Shown here: one piece after another, positions 51,314-60,060 of the stretch
Layout: each line of letters starts with the position of its first letter
Numbering within the stretch: the stretch's first letter is position 1
DNA from: VRUE01 sp963753585
GTDB taxonomy: Bacteria; Actinomycetota; Thermoleophilia; Solirubrobacterales; 70-9
NCBI GenBank assembly: GCA_963753585.1
Contig: CAVWCU010000001.1
Location: 1,426,001-1,490,000 of the forward strand
Direction of reading: 5' to 3'
Length of the DNA stretch: 64,000 nucleotides
Notes under the pieces: model-generated
Databases searched by the model: none
Told to the model about the DNA's origin: nothing
Seen by the model: only the letters and a program-made list of their open reading frames with translations
Translations under genes and position numbers: made by a program

Positions 51314-53248
51314 ATGCAAGGCAACGAGCAGACGCGGCTCGGGCGCTTCTTCGACCGGCGCCCCGTCCTGCTGCGCCTGCTGGCGGTCGCAGCGCTGCTC
51401 TGGGGCCTCGGCTACCTGACCTGGAGGATCGGCTGGAGCGGCGAAGGGGCCAGCCCGGTCGCCTTCGCGATGCTGCTGGTGACGGAGGTCTACGGGCTCT
51501 GGGCGCTGGCGACGCTGGCCTGGTTCTCGTGGTCGCGACGGCCGGCCGTGCGGCCGGCGGCGAGGGCCGGGCGCTCCGTCGACGTCTACGTCTGCACCTA
51601 CGACGAGCCGACCGAGGTGGTGGCGGCGACGCTGGCCGGCTGCGGGGCGCTCACCTATCCCCACACCACCTACCTACTCGACGACGGCCGGCGGCCTGAG
51701 ATGGAGGACCTGGCGCGGACGGCCGGCGCCCGCTACCTGACCCGGCCCGATAACTCGCACGCCAAGGCGGGGAACATCAACGCGGCGCTGAACCGAACCG
51801 AGGGAGAGCTGGTGCTGATGCTCGACGCCGACCACGTGCCGATGCCAGACGCGCTCGACGCGATGGTCGGCTACTTCGACGACGAGCGGATGGGGCTGGT
51901 GCAGACCCCGCACGACTTCTTCAACCACGACTCGGTCCAGCACTACGTCGTCGGCCGGCACGAGCAGTCGCTCTTCTACCGCGTCGTCTGCCCCGGCAAG
52001 GACCGCCACGGCGCGGCCTACTGGTGCGGCTCGGCGGCGCTGATCCGTCGCCAGGCGCTGCTCGAGATCGGCGGCGTCGCCACGGAGACGATCGCCGAGG
52101 ACTTCCACACGACAATCCGCATGCAGCGCAACGGCTGGCGCAGCCGCTACCACGACGAGGTGCTGGTGCAGGGCCTCGCACCGCACGACCTCGACGGCTA
52201 CCTGCTGCAGCGCGACCGCTGGGCACGCGGCAACCTCGCCGTCTTCACCCTCCCCGAGTCCCCCCTGCGCGCTCGCGAGCTGCGCCCGCTGCAGCGGCTC
52301 TCCTACTTCGTCAGCCTCGCCGCCTACCTGGCGCCGCCGATGCGGCTGTTGCTGCTGGCGACGCTGGGGCTGGTGCTGTGGACGGGAGCGCTGCCGATGA
52401 AGATCAGCGTGGTCGCGCTGGCGGCGCTGTGGCTGCCGGCGGTGGCGCTCAACCTCAGCGCCGGCACGGCCCTGGCCCGCGGCTACATGAAGATCGGCGA
52501 GACCGCCCACTACGAGCTGCTGACGATGGAGATCTACACGCGGGCGCTGCGCTGCATCGTGCGCCCCAGCCGCACTGCCTTCAAGGTAACGCCGAAGCAG
52601 GGAACGGACGGGGGCGGGATCGAGGCCGTGCGCAAGCTGCACCTCGTCCTCGCCTGCGCCGTGCTGCTGGGCCTGGGCACGGCGATGCGCCTGCTCGACC
52701 TTGCCGGCGCCGGGCCGCTGCCGGACCTGCCCGGCGTGGCCGCGGTGATCGTGCCGCTGCTGGGGCTGATCGAGCTGCGCAGGATCCTCCGCACCCTGAT
52801 GGCGGTCGGGCGACGCCGGCAGCGGCGCCTCGTCTACCGCTTCGAGGGCGACGCCCCCGCCCAGTGCTTCTCCGAGGACGGACACATCCCCGGCCGCCTG
52901 GTCGACGCCAGCTCCGCCGGGGTCGGCCTGGTGATGGAGGCGCCGATGGAGGTGGGAGCGTGCCCCGCCGTCTTGCTCGAGCTGCGCGACGCCGCGGGCG
53001 TGACGCACGAGGTCGCGGCCCAGGTCGAGGTCCGCTCCTGCCGCGAGGCGGAGGGCCGCTGGCTGGTCGGCGCGACGATCTCCGATATCGACCCCGACTC
53101 CCGCATGCGCCTGATGGAGTGGTGCTACGTCGTCTGCAGCCACGAGCGCCTGCGCGGCCACCGCCCCTCGGCGCCGACCCCGGAGCGCGACGCGATCGTC
53201 GTCCCGCTGCCCGTGCAACAGCCGGTGTCGCAGGTCGCGGTCGCCTGA
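51314..53248 (+). CDS. Cellulose-synthase-like glycosyltransferase with PilZ domain
   Basis: A membrane GT2 enzyme of 644 residues from the ATG at 51314. There are two N-terminal membrane helices, then the catalytic domain with TYDEP (first Asp, near residue 97), DADH, AEDF and QRDRW, which is the processive D,D,D,QXXRW set. Several membrane helices follow (about residues 335-420 and 450-500). A C-terminal PilZ domain has RRRQRRLVYR and DASSAGVGL, the c-di-GMP-binding pattern. This predicts synthesis and export of a beta-linked polysaccharide activated by c-di-GMP. No bcsB, bcsC or bcsZ genes are adjacent. The catalytic core and control domain are like BcsA. Confidence 0.92.
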   Translation: MQGNEQTRLGRFFDRRPVLLRLLAVAALLWGLGYLTWRIGWSGEGASPVAFAMLLVTEVYGLWALATLAWFSWSRRPAVRPAARAGRSVDVYVCTYDEPTEVVAATLAGCGALTYPHTTYLLDDGRRPEMEDLARTAGARYLTRPDNSHAKAGNINAALNRTEGELVLMLDADHVPMPDALDAMVGYFDDERMGLVQTPHDFFNHDSVQHYVVGRHEQSLFYRVVCPGKDRHGAAYWCGSAALIRRQALLEIGGVATETIAEDFHTTIRMQRNGWRSRYHDEVLVQGLAPHDLDGYLLQRDRWARGNLAVFTLPESPLRARELRPLQRLSYFVSLAAYLAPPMRLLLLATLGLVLWTGALPMKISVVALAALWLPAVALNLSAGTALARGYMKIGETAHYELLTMEIYTRALRCIVRPSRTAFKVTPKQGTDGGGIEAVRKLHLVLACAVLLGLGTAMRLLDLAGAGPLPDLPGVAAVIVPLLGLIELRRILRTLMAVGRRRQRRLVYRFEGDAPAQCFSEDGHIPGRLVDASSAGVGLVMEAPMEVGACPAVLLELRDAAGVTHEVAAQVEVRSCREAEGRWLVGATISDIDPDSRMRLMEWCYVVCSHERLRGHRPSAPTPERDAIVVPLPVQQPVSQVAVA

Positions 53249-53357
53249 CCGCCGCTAGCCCGGCGGGCCTGGAGCGATGCCGATGTCGAAGTCGTGCTGA
53301 ACGGAACATGCAGCAGGGCTCACGAGACGCTGCTCGAACTACTTACCCTGGTCTTAT

Positions 53358-54521
53358 ATGTCTGAGAACGGGGGCCAGCGCAGCCATCACCTGGACGCCA
53401 TCCGCGTCTCGGCGATCCTCCTCCTGATCCCCTACCACGCTGCTCGCTATATCCAGAAGGGCTCCGGGGACGCCAGAATCGTCGATGCCCTGGTCTGGTT
53501 CGTCCATACCTGGCACATGCCCCTGTTCTTCGCGATCTCCGGCTTCCTGGCCGCCGGCGGGCTGCGACGATCCACGGCTGCCCGGCAGCTGCGCTCCCGG
53601 TTTCGGCGGCTCGGCCTACCTCTGGCCGTAGGCATGCTGACAGTCGTGCCGCTGGCCAATTTCCTCGTCATCGGCGTGGCGGCGTTCTGGCCTCGCAACG
53701 GGGCGCTTCCCCCGAAGCGGGAACTGGATCTCGCCAACGTCTTCAGCCTGACGCCGCGGCACCTGTGGTTCATCGCCTACCTGCTGATGATCTCCGTGCT
53801 CGCGATCGGAATCTGGCTGGCGATCCAGCGGGCGCCCGGGCTGGGGGCAGCGATCAACCGAGCCTTTCGCACCCTTATGAGGTCATGGTGGGCCATTCCG
53901 GTCCTGGCATCGATCAGCGCGGCGATCTTGGTCACCAAGACCGGGTGGGTGGCGGGAGGATCCGCAGCCAACTCGCTTGTTCCCGCCCCGACTCTCTTCG
54001 CGTACTACAGCTTCTTCTTCGTCTTCGGTTGGCTTCTCAGCAGCTCAGACAGCCTCGTGGACGGGCTAAAGCGCGGGGCATGGCTGCGACTCGGTGCCGG
54101 GGTGCTGATCGCCGTGCCCGCCTTCCTCTTCTTCTACGACAACGGCGACTTCACCGGCGGTGTCGGCACGCCGGGCGTTCTGGCCGAAATCGATGAGCTA
54201 CGCCCTTATGGACTGCTCACCGTTGGCCTTGTCTGCTGGCTCACCCTGTTCGGAATCTGGGGAGTGCTGGCTCGATACGTACGTGAGGAATCGCATGTGC
54301 TGCGCTATCTCTCGGACGCAAGCTTCTGGATCTACCTCATTCACATCCCCTTCCTCGTCGTCCTACAGAGCTCCCTCGCCAAGACCGACCTGGCGGTTCC
54401 CGCCCGCTACGTGCTGACGGTGGGCGGGACCCTTGCGCTTGCGATCGGCACGTATGCACTGGTCCGTCGGGCTCGCAATCTGGCATCGAGGGCCAGACGC
54501 CCTCGCGGCGTTCCCGGCTAG
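53358..54521 (+). CDS. Acyltransferase 3 family membrane protein
   Basis: A 387-residue integral membrane protein with about ten hydrophobic segments. The start HHLDAIRVSAILLLIPYHAARY and WHMPLFFAISGFLAAGGLRR are typical of OpgC/acyltransferase 3 enzymes that put acyl groups on exported sugars. The basic motif RSRFRRLGLPLAVG follows. It lies 109 bases downstream of the glycosyltransferase and could modify its polymer. It is convergent with the SGNH hydrolase gene, with 10 bases between stops. Confidence 0.88.
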   Translation: MSENGGQRSHHLDAIRVSAILLLIPYHAARYIQKGSGDARIVDALVWFVHTWHMPLFFAISGFLAAGGLRRSTAARQLRSRFRRLGLPLAVGMLTVVPLANFLVIGVAAFWPRNGALPPKRELDLANVFSLTPRHLWFIAYLLMISVLAIGIWLAIQRAPGLGAAINRAFRTLMRSWWAIPVLASISAAILVTKTGWVAGGSAANSLVPAPTLFAYYSFFFVFGWLLSSSDSLVDGLKRGAWLRLGAGVLIAVPAFLFFYDNGDFTGGVGTPGVLAEIDELRPYGLLTVGLVCWLTLFGIWGVLARYVREESHVLRYLSDASFWIYLIHIPFLVVLQSSLAKTDLAVPARYVLTVGGTLALAIGTYALVRRARNLASRARRPRGVPG

Positions 54522-54531
54522 CGGCCGGTCT

Positions 54532-55482
54532 CTATGGACCTTCCACCAGCGGGACCTTCCTGCGCAGCCGATCGAGGACGAGCAGGGCGCCGAGGTTGCG
54601 CAGGGCATACCCCTGCCTCAATTCCGCATGCCAAAAGTCAATCGCGGTGCAGGGTGGACAGAGAACGCTCGGGTGGACGCCATCGCGACTCAGGCCCCCG
54701 CGGGGAACTCCAGGTTCGACCATCTGTCGCCAGTAGTTCCAGAGCGGCAGCGCCCGGTTCTCGGCCAGGGCGGCGATTTCGGCGTTGAACCGCGCCACCC
54801 GTTGCGAGAACGGTTGGATGGCCCGAGGCGGGATCGTGCTGATCACCGGGATGGTTCCGGCGCTGGACACGAGCCGTGCAACTCGAGCGAGGTCGAGGCG
54901 GAACTGGGTCGCGGAGATGTCCTCCAGGTCGTTGGTTCCGAACATGATCAGGGCAACGGACGGGCGCAACAGCGCCAGCTCGCAACTGACGGCGGGCAGC
55001 CCCTGGCACTCCGGGAAGGATTCGCGTGGCAGAAGCGAATCGGCCGCCCGCCACCCCCCCACCGCGGCTACACCCAGGCGCGAATAGCTGTTGCTGACCG
55101 GGCACTGGGCTTCCTCGGAGCCGCTGGGCACGGGGGTCCGCCCGAAAAACCAGAGCGTCCCGCTCAGCTCATCCCACGGGCCCAGTTCGGCCGGCAAACA
55201 CGCCAGCGCCTGCAGGAACGACGGCGAGGCGGTGATGCTGTCGCCGATCTTGGCGACGACCCCCGGATGATTGCCGAACCGCTCTCCGCGGCTTGCGATC
55301 TTCTCGAGATGACTGGTGAGGGGGGGTCCCAGCGCCGGCACGACGGGCAGCTCTTGCCATTCGGCCGCACGGGATTCGGCCGCACGGGACTCATGGCTGA
55401 AGACAGAGCCGAGTGCGAGCAGGGCAAAGGCTAGATAGACAGTCCTCACAGCAAGCATTCTGTGGAAGGCATACAGCGCCAT
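54532..55482 (-). CDS. Exported SGNH/GDSL-type hydrolase
   Basis: A 316-residue protein. An N-terminal hydrophobic segment (LAVRTVYLAFALLALGSVFS) gives export or membrane anchoring. Catalytic blocks are KIGDSITAS (block I Ser near residue 82), MFGTNDLED (block III Asn, near 199) and SRDGVHPS (block V Asp and His, near 274). It is an esterase or lipase, possibly a sugar O-acetyl esterase given the neighbouring acyltransferase, but this is inference. Confidence 0.85.
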   Translation of the reverse strand: MALYAFHRMLAVRTVYLAFALLALGSVFSHESRAAESRAAEWQELPVVPALGPPLTSHLEKIASRGERFGNHPGVVAKIGDSITASPSFLQALACLPAELGPWDELSGTLWFFGRTPVPSGSEEAQCPVSNSYSRLGVAAVGGWRAADSLLPRESFPECQGLPAVSCELALLRPSVALIMFGTNDLEDISATQFRLDLARVARLVSSAGTIPVISTIPPRAIQPFSQRVARFNAEIAALAENRALPLWNYWRQMVEPGVPRGGLSRDGVHPSVLCPPCTAIDFWHAELRQGYALRNLGALLVLDRLRRKVPLVEGP

Positions 55483-55509
55483 CGCGAACGGAGATCGTGA
55501 GACTGTATC

Positions 55510-55559
55510 GGAACCCGAAGTTTCTTAAGCGGCTTAATCGGCTTAAGCCGTAGGGTTCC
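55510..55559. repeat. Nested palindromic A/T-rich hairpin between SGNH hydrolase and unknown genes
   Basis: ggaaccc (55510-55516) and gggttcc (55553-55559) pair at the ends. Inside lie two cttaag sites and the 10-bp palindrome ggcttaagcc (55540-55549). It is unlike surrounding sequence and could be a terminator or a mobile-palindrome relic. Confidence 0.5.
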
Positions 55560-55649
55560 AATAGCCTGCATCCTGTCGCACTTTGCGGGGCTGATGAGAC
55601 GGTATTCGAACCCTGAGCTCAGAGGACGACTCGACCGTCTTGGTCTGAG

Positions 55650-56156
55650 CTAGATCGTGTAGGACTTGGCGATCTCCACTCCATCTGGCAGGCCGAAGAC
55701 GCCCGCGATCTCATCGAGGTGTCGCAACTGAAGTTGGGTGGTTTTGATTGGGCTAATCTCGAAATAGGAAAGCGGGCATTGGATGACGCGCCCGTCGGTC
55801 AAGATCACCAGATGCGACGTCAAGCCGTCTTTGATCGTCCATCCCCAGTGGGTTGCGACGTGGGTCCGGCGTGGCTTTCCCCAAAGCCATTTCTGTTCCG
55901 CCAGCTCCTTAAAGCTGTAGTGCGCCGTGGATCCCATGCCGGTCTTTCGGTTTGCGAACCAGGTGCCGACCTCTCGGGAATCCCAGGTGCCGACCCAACT
56001 GAGATTGGTCCCGCTAAATGCGCTCGCTTCGACATCAGAGCAAAATTCCGGGCAGGTGCGTGCTAGCTCGTCCCGCATTCGATCGTTGCCGGGCGCCGAA
56101 GACCTGGCGCATACGACCAGGTCCGTCGGATACGTATTCAGAAGGGTGGACTCCAT
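55650..56156 (-). CDS. Protein of unknown function, partner of zinc-ribbon gene
   Basis: A 168-residue product, possibly starting at a later Met (MRDELARTCPEF near residue 27). It has W-rich segments (LSWVGTWDSREVGTWF, QKWLWGKPRRTHVATHWGW) and no recognised family. It overlaps the upstream zinc-ribbon frame by 122 bases, which is unusually long. The two may be a single gene with an indel, or the true start may lie after the overlap. Base composition is lower in G/C than the neighbours. Confidence 0.5.
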   Translation of the reverse strand: MESTLLNTYPTDLVVCARSSAPGNDRMRDELARTCPEFCSDVEASAFSGTNLSWVGTWDSREVGTWFANRKTGMGSTAHYSFKELAEQKWLWGKPRRTHVATHWGWTIKDGLTSHLVILTDGRVIQCPLSYFEISPIKTTQLQLRHLDEIAGVFGLPDGVEIAKSYTI

Positions 56157-56424
56157 TCAGATCGCGCAGGACGAAGCGAACGGCAGATAGGAGGCGCTCG
56201 ACGCGATCCTCAATCGCGGCAATGCGCTCTAGCCGCCCGTCGTGCTCGTCGGCTGCCCGCTGCCTTGCCTGCTCCTTGCGTTCCTTTCCCTGGGGCGTGC
56301 GGCGGAACTCACAGCTATCGCAAAGTCGCAACCCGCTCGCCATTGAGCTGTGATCGGCGCAAACGGGCTCAAGGCAGTCCGTGCACTGCCCAACGGGGAA
56401 CGTTCCGCAGTAGCAAGTCCGCAC
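56035..56424 (-). CDS. B-box-like zinc-ribbon protein with coiled coil
   Basis: A 129-residue product, MRTCYCGTFPVGQCTDCLEPVCADHSS, later LCDSC. The Cys/His pattern (CxC, CxxC, C, H, CxxC) fits a small zinc-binding domain as in B-box-type N-termini. A charged coiled coil (RKEQARQRAADEHDGRLERIAAIEDRVERLLSAV) follows. The end beyond about residue 95 overlaps the next gene and may not be native. Confidence 0.5.
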   Translation of the reverse strand: MRTCYCGTFPVGQCTDCLEPVCADHSSMASGLRLCDSCEFRRTPQGKERKEQARQRAADEHDGRLERIAAIEDRVERLLSAVRFVLRDLNGVHPSEYVSDGPGRMRQVFGARQRSNAGRASTHLPGILL

Positions 56425-56535
56425 GAGAGGCCTATCTGCCTTGGCTGCTTGGAATGTGGCCGATCATTTGATCCCGAAGTCCATCGCCATGTTTTTCGGC
56501 TTGGGTTCCAATAAGGGTTTCGAACCGCTCCTCAG

Positions 56536-56625
56536 CGGAGAGGGTGGGATTCGAACCCACGAGGCGGGTTAACCCCGCCCACGCGATTTCCAGTCGCGCT
56601 CCTTAAGCCACTCGGACACCTCTCC
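56536..56625 (-). tRNA. tRNA-Ser (anticodon GGA)
   Basis: A 90-base class II tRNA. Acceptor GGAGAGG/CCTCTCC, anticodon loop CTGGAAA (GGA), long variable arm (GTGGGCGGGGTTAACCCGCC) and T arm GTGGG-TTCGAAT-CCCAC. It lies between the zinc-ribbon gene and tadA. Confidence 0.95.
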
Positions 56626-56646
56626 GGGATTGCCAAGGGTATTGAC

Positions 56647-57114
56647 TCAGCGGCGTGCGGCGAAGAACTCCGAGAGGAGCGAGGCGCACTCGGCCCCGAG
56701 CACGCCGCCGAGGACCTCGGGGCGATGGTTGAGGGCGGGCTCGGCGAGGACGTCGAGGACGCTGCCGGCGGCGCCCGCCTTCGGGTCGGGGGCGCCGTAG
56801 ACGACGGTCGGGATGCGGGCGAGGACAATCGCGCCGGCGCACATCGCGCAGGGCTCGAGGGTCACGTAGAGCGTCGTGCCGGGGAGGCGCCAGCCGCCCA
56901 GAGCCTCGGCGGCGGCGCGGATCGCGAGGATCTCGGCGTGGGCGGTGGGGTCGCGACGTAGCTCGCGCTCGTTGCCAGCGGCGGCCAGCGGCTCGCCGTC
57001 ACGGGCGAGGACGGCGCCGATCGGCACGTCACCGTGGCCCTCGGCCTCGCGGGCGCGCTCGATCGCGAGGGCCATCAGCCGCTCGTGCCGATCCAGCGAG
57101 GCATCGCTCTCCAT
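56647..57114 (-). CDS. tadA: tRNA-specific adenosine deaminase
   Basis: Deaminates the wobble adenosine of tRNA-Arg(ACG) to inosine. It has 155 residues. The active-site zinc motifs are TAHAEILAI (HAE) and PCAMCAGAIVLARI (PCxxC). The proton shuttle Glu is in the HAE motif. The flanking region GAVLARDGEPLAAAGNERE is typical. It is near tRNA-Ser(GGA) but shares no obvious promoter with it. Confidence 0.95.
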   Translation of the reverse strand: MESDASLDRHERLMALAIERAREAEGHGDVPIGAVLARDGEPLAAAGNERELRRDPTAHAEILAIRAAAEALGGWRLPGTTLYVTLEPCAMCAGAIVLARIPTVVYGAPDPKAGAAGSVLDVLAEPALNHRPEVLGGVLGAECASLLSEFFAARR

Positions 57115-57209
57115 GCATACGAGAGTATGTGCACCGACAACTTCGCCGGCGGGCGGGTGTTAGGGGATTGCCCGCCGAGTGCAGGGATTCCGCGAGCGAC
57201 AGACGCAAG

Positions 57210-58559
57210 ATGAACCGACGCCTTCCGATCGCCGCCTCCGTGACCCTGCTCGCGACGCTTGTCCTTGCCGGCACGTCCGCTCGCGCGACGACCGGCCTCG
57301 CCCCGGCCCATGGGTTCGTGCCCCACCAGGTGGTCCTCAAGCTCGCCGGCAGCCGCGAGGCGGGGACCTTCAACCTGAGGCGGAGCGCCGACGTGACCGC
57401 GGTTGCCGCGGCGCTGCGCGAGGACCCGCGAGTCGCGTACGCGGCACCCAACTACATCGCCACCGCCTCGGTGACGCCGCCTGCCGCCGAACCCGTGGTA
57501 CCCAACGACCCGGGCCCGATCACGGGTGCCCCGGGGCCTCCCGGAGGGTGGGTGTCGAAGCAGTGGAACTTCCTGCCCTGGCAGGGGACGGCCACGCCCC
57601 TGCTGCCGGTCTCCCCCGGCGGCATCGACGCGATCGGCGCCTGGGAAAACCTGGCGGCCGCCGGGCGCCCGGGGGCGCAGGGCGTCACCGTCGCCGTCCT
57701 CGACACGGGAATCGCCTACCGGACACTGTCACCACTCTTCCTGCGCAGCCCCGACTTCGCCTCCGGCCAGTTCGTCAAGGGCTACGACTTCGTCGACGAC
57801 GACACCCTGCCGCTCGACGAAAACGGCCACGGCACCCACGTCGCCGGCACGATCGCCGAGAAGACCAACAACGGCATCGGCCTCACGGGGCTCGCCTTCA
57901 GAGCGAAGCTGATGCCCGTGCGCGTCCTCGACGGGTTCGGCCGCGGCCGGGCGGACGACATCGCCAAGGGCATCCGCTTCGCCACCGCCCACGGTGCCGA
58001 CGTGATCAACATGAGCTTCAACTTCGGCTGCGAGAGGCAGGTACCCGGGGTCGACGAGGCGCTGCGCCAGGCCTACCAGCGCGGTGTCGTCACCGTGGCA
58101 TCGGTGGGGAACGTCGGCTCGGAGGCATGCGTCTCCCCGCCCTCCACCGGGCCGCACGCGATCGGCGTGGGCGGCAACACCCAGGGCGGCTGCATCGGCA
58201 ACTACTCGCTGGCCGGCAAGGGCGTCGACGTGCTCGCGCCCGGGGGAGGCGCGCCGGCGATCGGCTGCCTCTCGGTCTCCGCCGACGCGATCTACCAGGT
58301 GACGCTGAAAGACCGGACCACCAATGAATTCAGCGAGCCGAGCAACTACGTGGGCACCTCGATGGCCGCTGCCCACGTCTCCGGCGTCGCGGCGATGGTC
58401 CTCGCCAGCGGCGGGGTCCCCCGCAAGGCAAAAGGGAAGTGGCTGGTCGCGAGAGTGACGAGGCGCCTGCGGCAGACCGCTCGCGACCTGGGCCTGCCCC
58501 CCACGCGCCAGGGCGCCGGCCTGATCGACGCTGCGGCCGCCACTGCTCCCAGCCCCTGA
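57210..58559 (+). CDS. Exported subtilase (S8 family serine protease)
   Basis: A 449-residue protease. Signal peptide (MNRRLPIAASVTLLATLVLAGTSARA) and a propeptide-like segment (VVLKLAGSREAGTFNLRR, about residues 36-90). Catalytic Asp is in VAVLDTGIA (about 168), His in NGHGTHVAGTIAEKTNNGIG (about 210) and Ser in GTSMAAAHVSGVAAMVL (about 386). The oxyanion Asn is in ASVGN. The stop codon lies within a 16-bp inverted repeat shared with the convergent UspA gene. Confidence 0.93.
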   Translation: MNRRLPIAASVTLLATLVLAGTSARATTGLAPAHGFVPHQVVLKLAGSREAGTFNLRRSADVTAVAAALREDPRVAYAAPNYIATASVTPPAAEPVVPNDPGPITGAPGPPGGWVSKQWNFLPWQGTATPLLPVSPGGIDAIGAWENLAAAGRPGAQGVTVAVLDTGIAYRTLSPLFLRSPDFASGQFVKGYDFVDDDTLPLDENGHGTHVAGTIAEKTNNGIGLTGLAFRAKLMPVRVLDGFGRGRADDIAKGIRFATAHGADVINMSFNFGCERQVPGVDEALRQAYQRGVVTVASVGNVGSEACVSPPSTGPHAIGVGGNTQGGCIGNYSLAGKGVDVLAPGGGAPAIGCLSVSADAIYQVTLKDRTTNEFSEPSNYVGTSMAAAHVSGVAAMVLASGGVPRKAKGKWLVARVTRRLRQTARDLGLPPTRQGAGLIDAAAATAPSP

Positions 58560-58656
58560 CGCCGTCTGGCCCAGCAGATCAAGGACGCAGAGAGCGCCGC
58601 GTGCTCCGCACGCAAGCGACCGAGGACGCCGATATGCGCCGGCCAGACGGCGTCAG
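58556..58656. terminator. 16-bp inverted repeat spanning the stops of subtilase and UspA genes
   Basis: ctgacgccgtctggcc (58556-58571) and ggccagacggcgtcag (58641-58656) are exact reverse complements, 69 bases apart. The left arm contains the subtilase stop and the right arm the UspA stop, so each arm contains a stop of one convergent gene. It probably serves both transcripts. Confidence 0.65.
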
Positions 58657-59096
58657 GTGGTTCTGACGATGATGACGCTGCAAGGCGCGTGGTGAGAGAC
58701 GTTGTTGGGAACGCTGCCGAGGAGGAAGCGGCGCGCCCCGGTCATGCCCTTGTTGCCGACCACGATCAGGTCCGCCTTGGTCTCTTCGGCGGCGGTGAGG
58801 ATCGCCTCGGCGGGTTCTCCCTCGACGGGATGCGTCTGCACCTCAACGCCCTCCTTGCGAGCCAACGCGGCTGCCGCGTCGAGGACGAGGTTGACGTCCT
58901 CGCGTGGGCCGATCTCGTGCTGGACGTCGGCCGGGGCGCCTTCCTTCTCCACCTCGATCTGGCGCTTGGAAAGGGGTTCGTAGGCGCTGACGATGCTGAG
59001 CTGGGCACCCGACAGCTTGGCCAGGTCGACCGCCTGGCGCACGGCCTCGGCGGCAGTATCGGACCCGTCGGTTCCAACCACGATGCGAGTGAACAC
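58653..59096 (-). CDS. Universal stress protein UspA family
   Basis: A 147-residue Rossmann-like stress protein. MFTRIVVGTDGSDTAAEAVRQAVDLA opens, and VVGNKGMTGARRFLLGSVPNNVSHHAPCSVIIV contains the ATP-binding G-2x-G-9x-G-S pattern, so it is the nucleotide-binding class. Function in actinobacteria is stress or dormancy signalling. It stands alone, convergent with the subtilase. Confidence 0.92.
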   Translation of the reverse strand: MFTRIVVGTDGSDTAAEAVRQAVDLAKLSGAQLSIVSAYEPLSKRQIEVEKEGAPADVQHEIGPREDVNLVLDAAAALARKEGVEVQTHPVEGEPAEAILTAAEETKADLIVVGNKGMTGARRFLLGSVPNNVSHHAPCSVIIVRTT

Positions 59097-59132
59097 GCCG
59101 CCTCCTTGCTCGGTCGCTGAACGCGGCTGATA

Positions 59133-59285
59133 CTAGCGGCGCCCGTCGGCGCGAATGGGCAGCCCGCGGAAGCCGTCGCCGAGGATCTCGGTCGGGGTCG
59201 TGGCGAGGCGGAAGATCGCGATCGCCATCGACGCCAACAGGCAGGCGATCAGAACGACCATTCCGGCTTTCCAGGCGGTTGGCAT
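59133..59285 (-). CDS. 50-residue single-pass membrane protein
   Basis: From the ATG at 59285, MPTAWKAGMVVLIACLLASMAIAIFRLATTPTEILG. One membrane helix lies at residues 8-28, with a short C-terminal tail. It is divergent from the MBL hydrolase gene with 15 bases between starts. Function unknown. Confidence 0.55.
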   Translation of the reverse strand: MPTAWKAGMVVLIACLLASMAIAIFRLATTPTEILGDGFRGLPIRADGRR

Positions 59286-59300
59286 TAGGCTGATCTCATC

Positions 59301-60014
59301 ATGGAGAAGGTTGCCGAGGAAGTGTGGCTGCTGCGCGGGGACATCAAAAAGGCGATGAACGTCTACTTCCTCGCGGACGAGGGGGGCGTTGTCCAGTTCG
59401 ACGCCGGAACCAAGTCGATGACGAAGAGGGCGCGAGCCGCAGCCGAGCGGCTGGGAGGGCTGAAGCGAATCGTGCTCGGTCACGCGCACGCCGACCATCG
59501 CGGCACCGCGGCGCGACTGGAGGCGCCGGTCCACTGCCACCCCGACGACGTCGCGGACGCCGAAAGCGACGCTCCGATCACCCCTTACATGGAAATCTCG
59601 CAACTGCCGTCAGTGCTGGCCCGCCGCGCCTACCCGCTCCTGATGCGGCGCTGGGACGGCGGGGCCGTGAAGATCGACGGGACCGTCGTCGAGGGCGACG
59701 AGGTGGCCGGTTTCCAGGTCCTCCACTTCCCCGGGCACGCGCCGGGGCTGATCGGCCTCTGGCGCGAGAGCGACCGGCTCGCCCTCGTCAGCGACGTGAT
59801 CTACCTGGCCGACTCGGTGCGGATGGGGCGGCCGCTGCCGCCCGGCGAGGCGAGCGTCCCCCACCCCGCCTGGAACTGGGACCACGCCAAGGCGAAGGAG
59901 TCGGTGCGGAAGCTGGCGGCGCTGGAACCGGCGACGGTCTGCGCCGGGCACGAGGAGCCGCTGCGCGGCGAGAACCTGCGCGAGACGCTGGAGCGGGCTG
60001 CGGAGAAGTATTGA
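59301..60014 (+). CDS. Metallo-beta-lactamase-fold hydrolase
   Basis: A 237-residue dinuclear-metal hydrolase. The metal-binding HAHADH is near residue 61, LHFPGHAPG near 141, SDVIYLAD near 164 and GHEEPL near 216. The fold hydrolyses thioesters, lactones, phosphodiesters and other bonds; the substrate is not predictable. It lies 46 bases upstream of a large membrane protein on the same strand. Confidence 0.9.
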   Translation: MEKVAEEVWLLRGDIKKAMNVYFLADEGGVVQFDAGTKSMTKRARAAAERLGGLKRIVLGHAHADHRGTAARLEAPVHCHPDDVADAESDAPITPYMEISQLPSVLARRAYPLLMRRWDGGAVKIDGTVVEGDEVAGFQVLHFPGHAPGLIGLWRESDRLALVSDVIYLADSVRMGRPLPPGEASVPHPAWNWDHAKAKESVRKLAALEPATVCAGHEEPLRGENLRETLERAAEKY

Positions 60015-60060
60015 GCCGAGGCGGCGGCCGCATGCGCCGCTGCCATAGTTTCCGCCCCTG

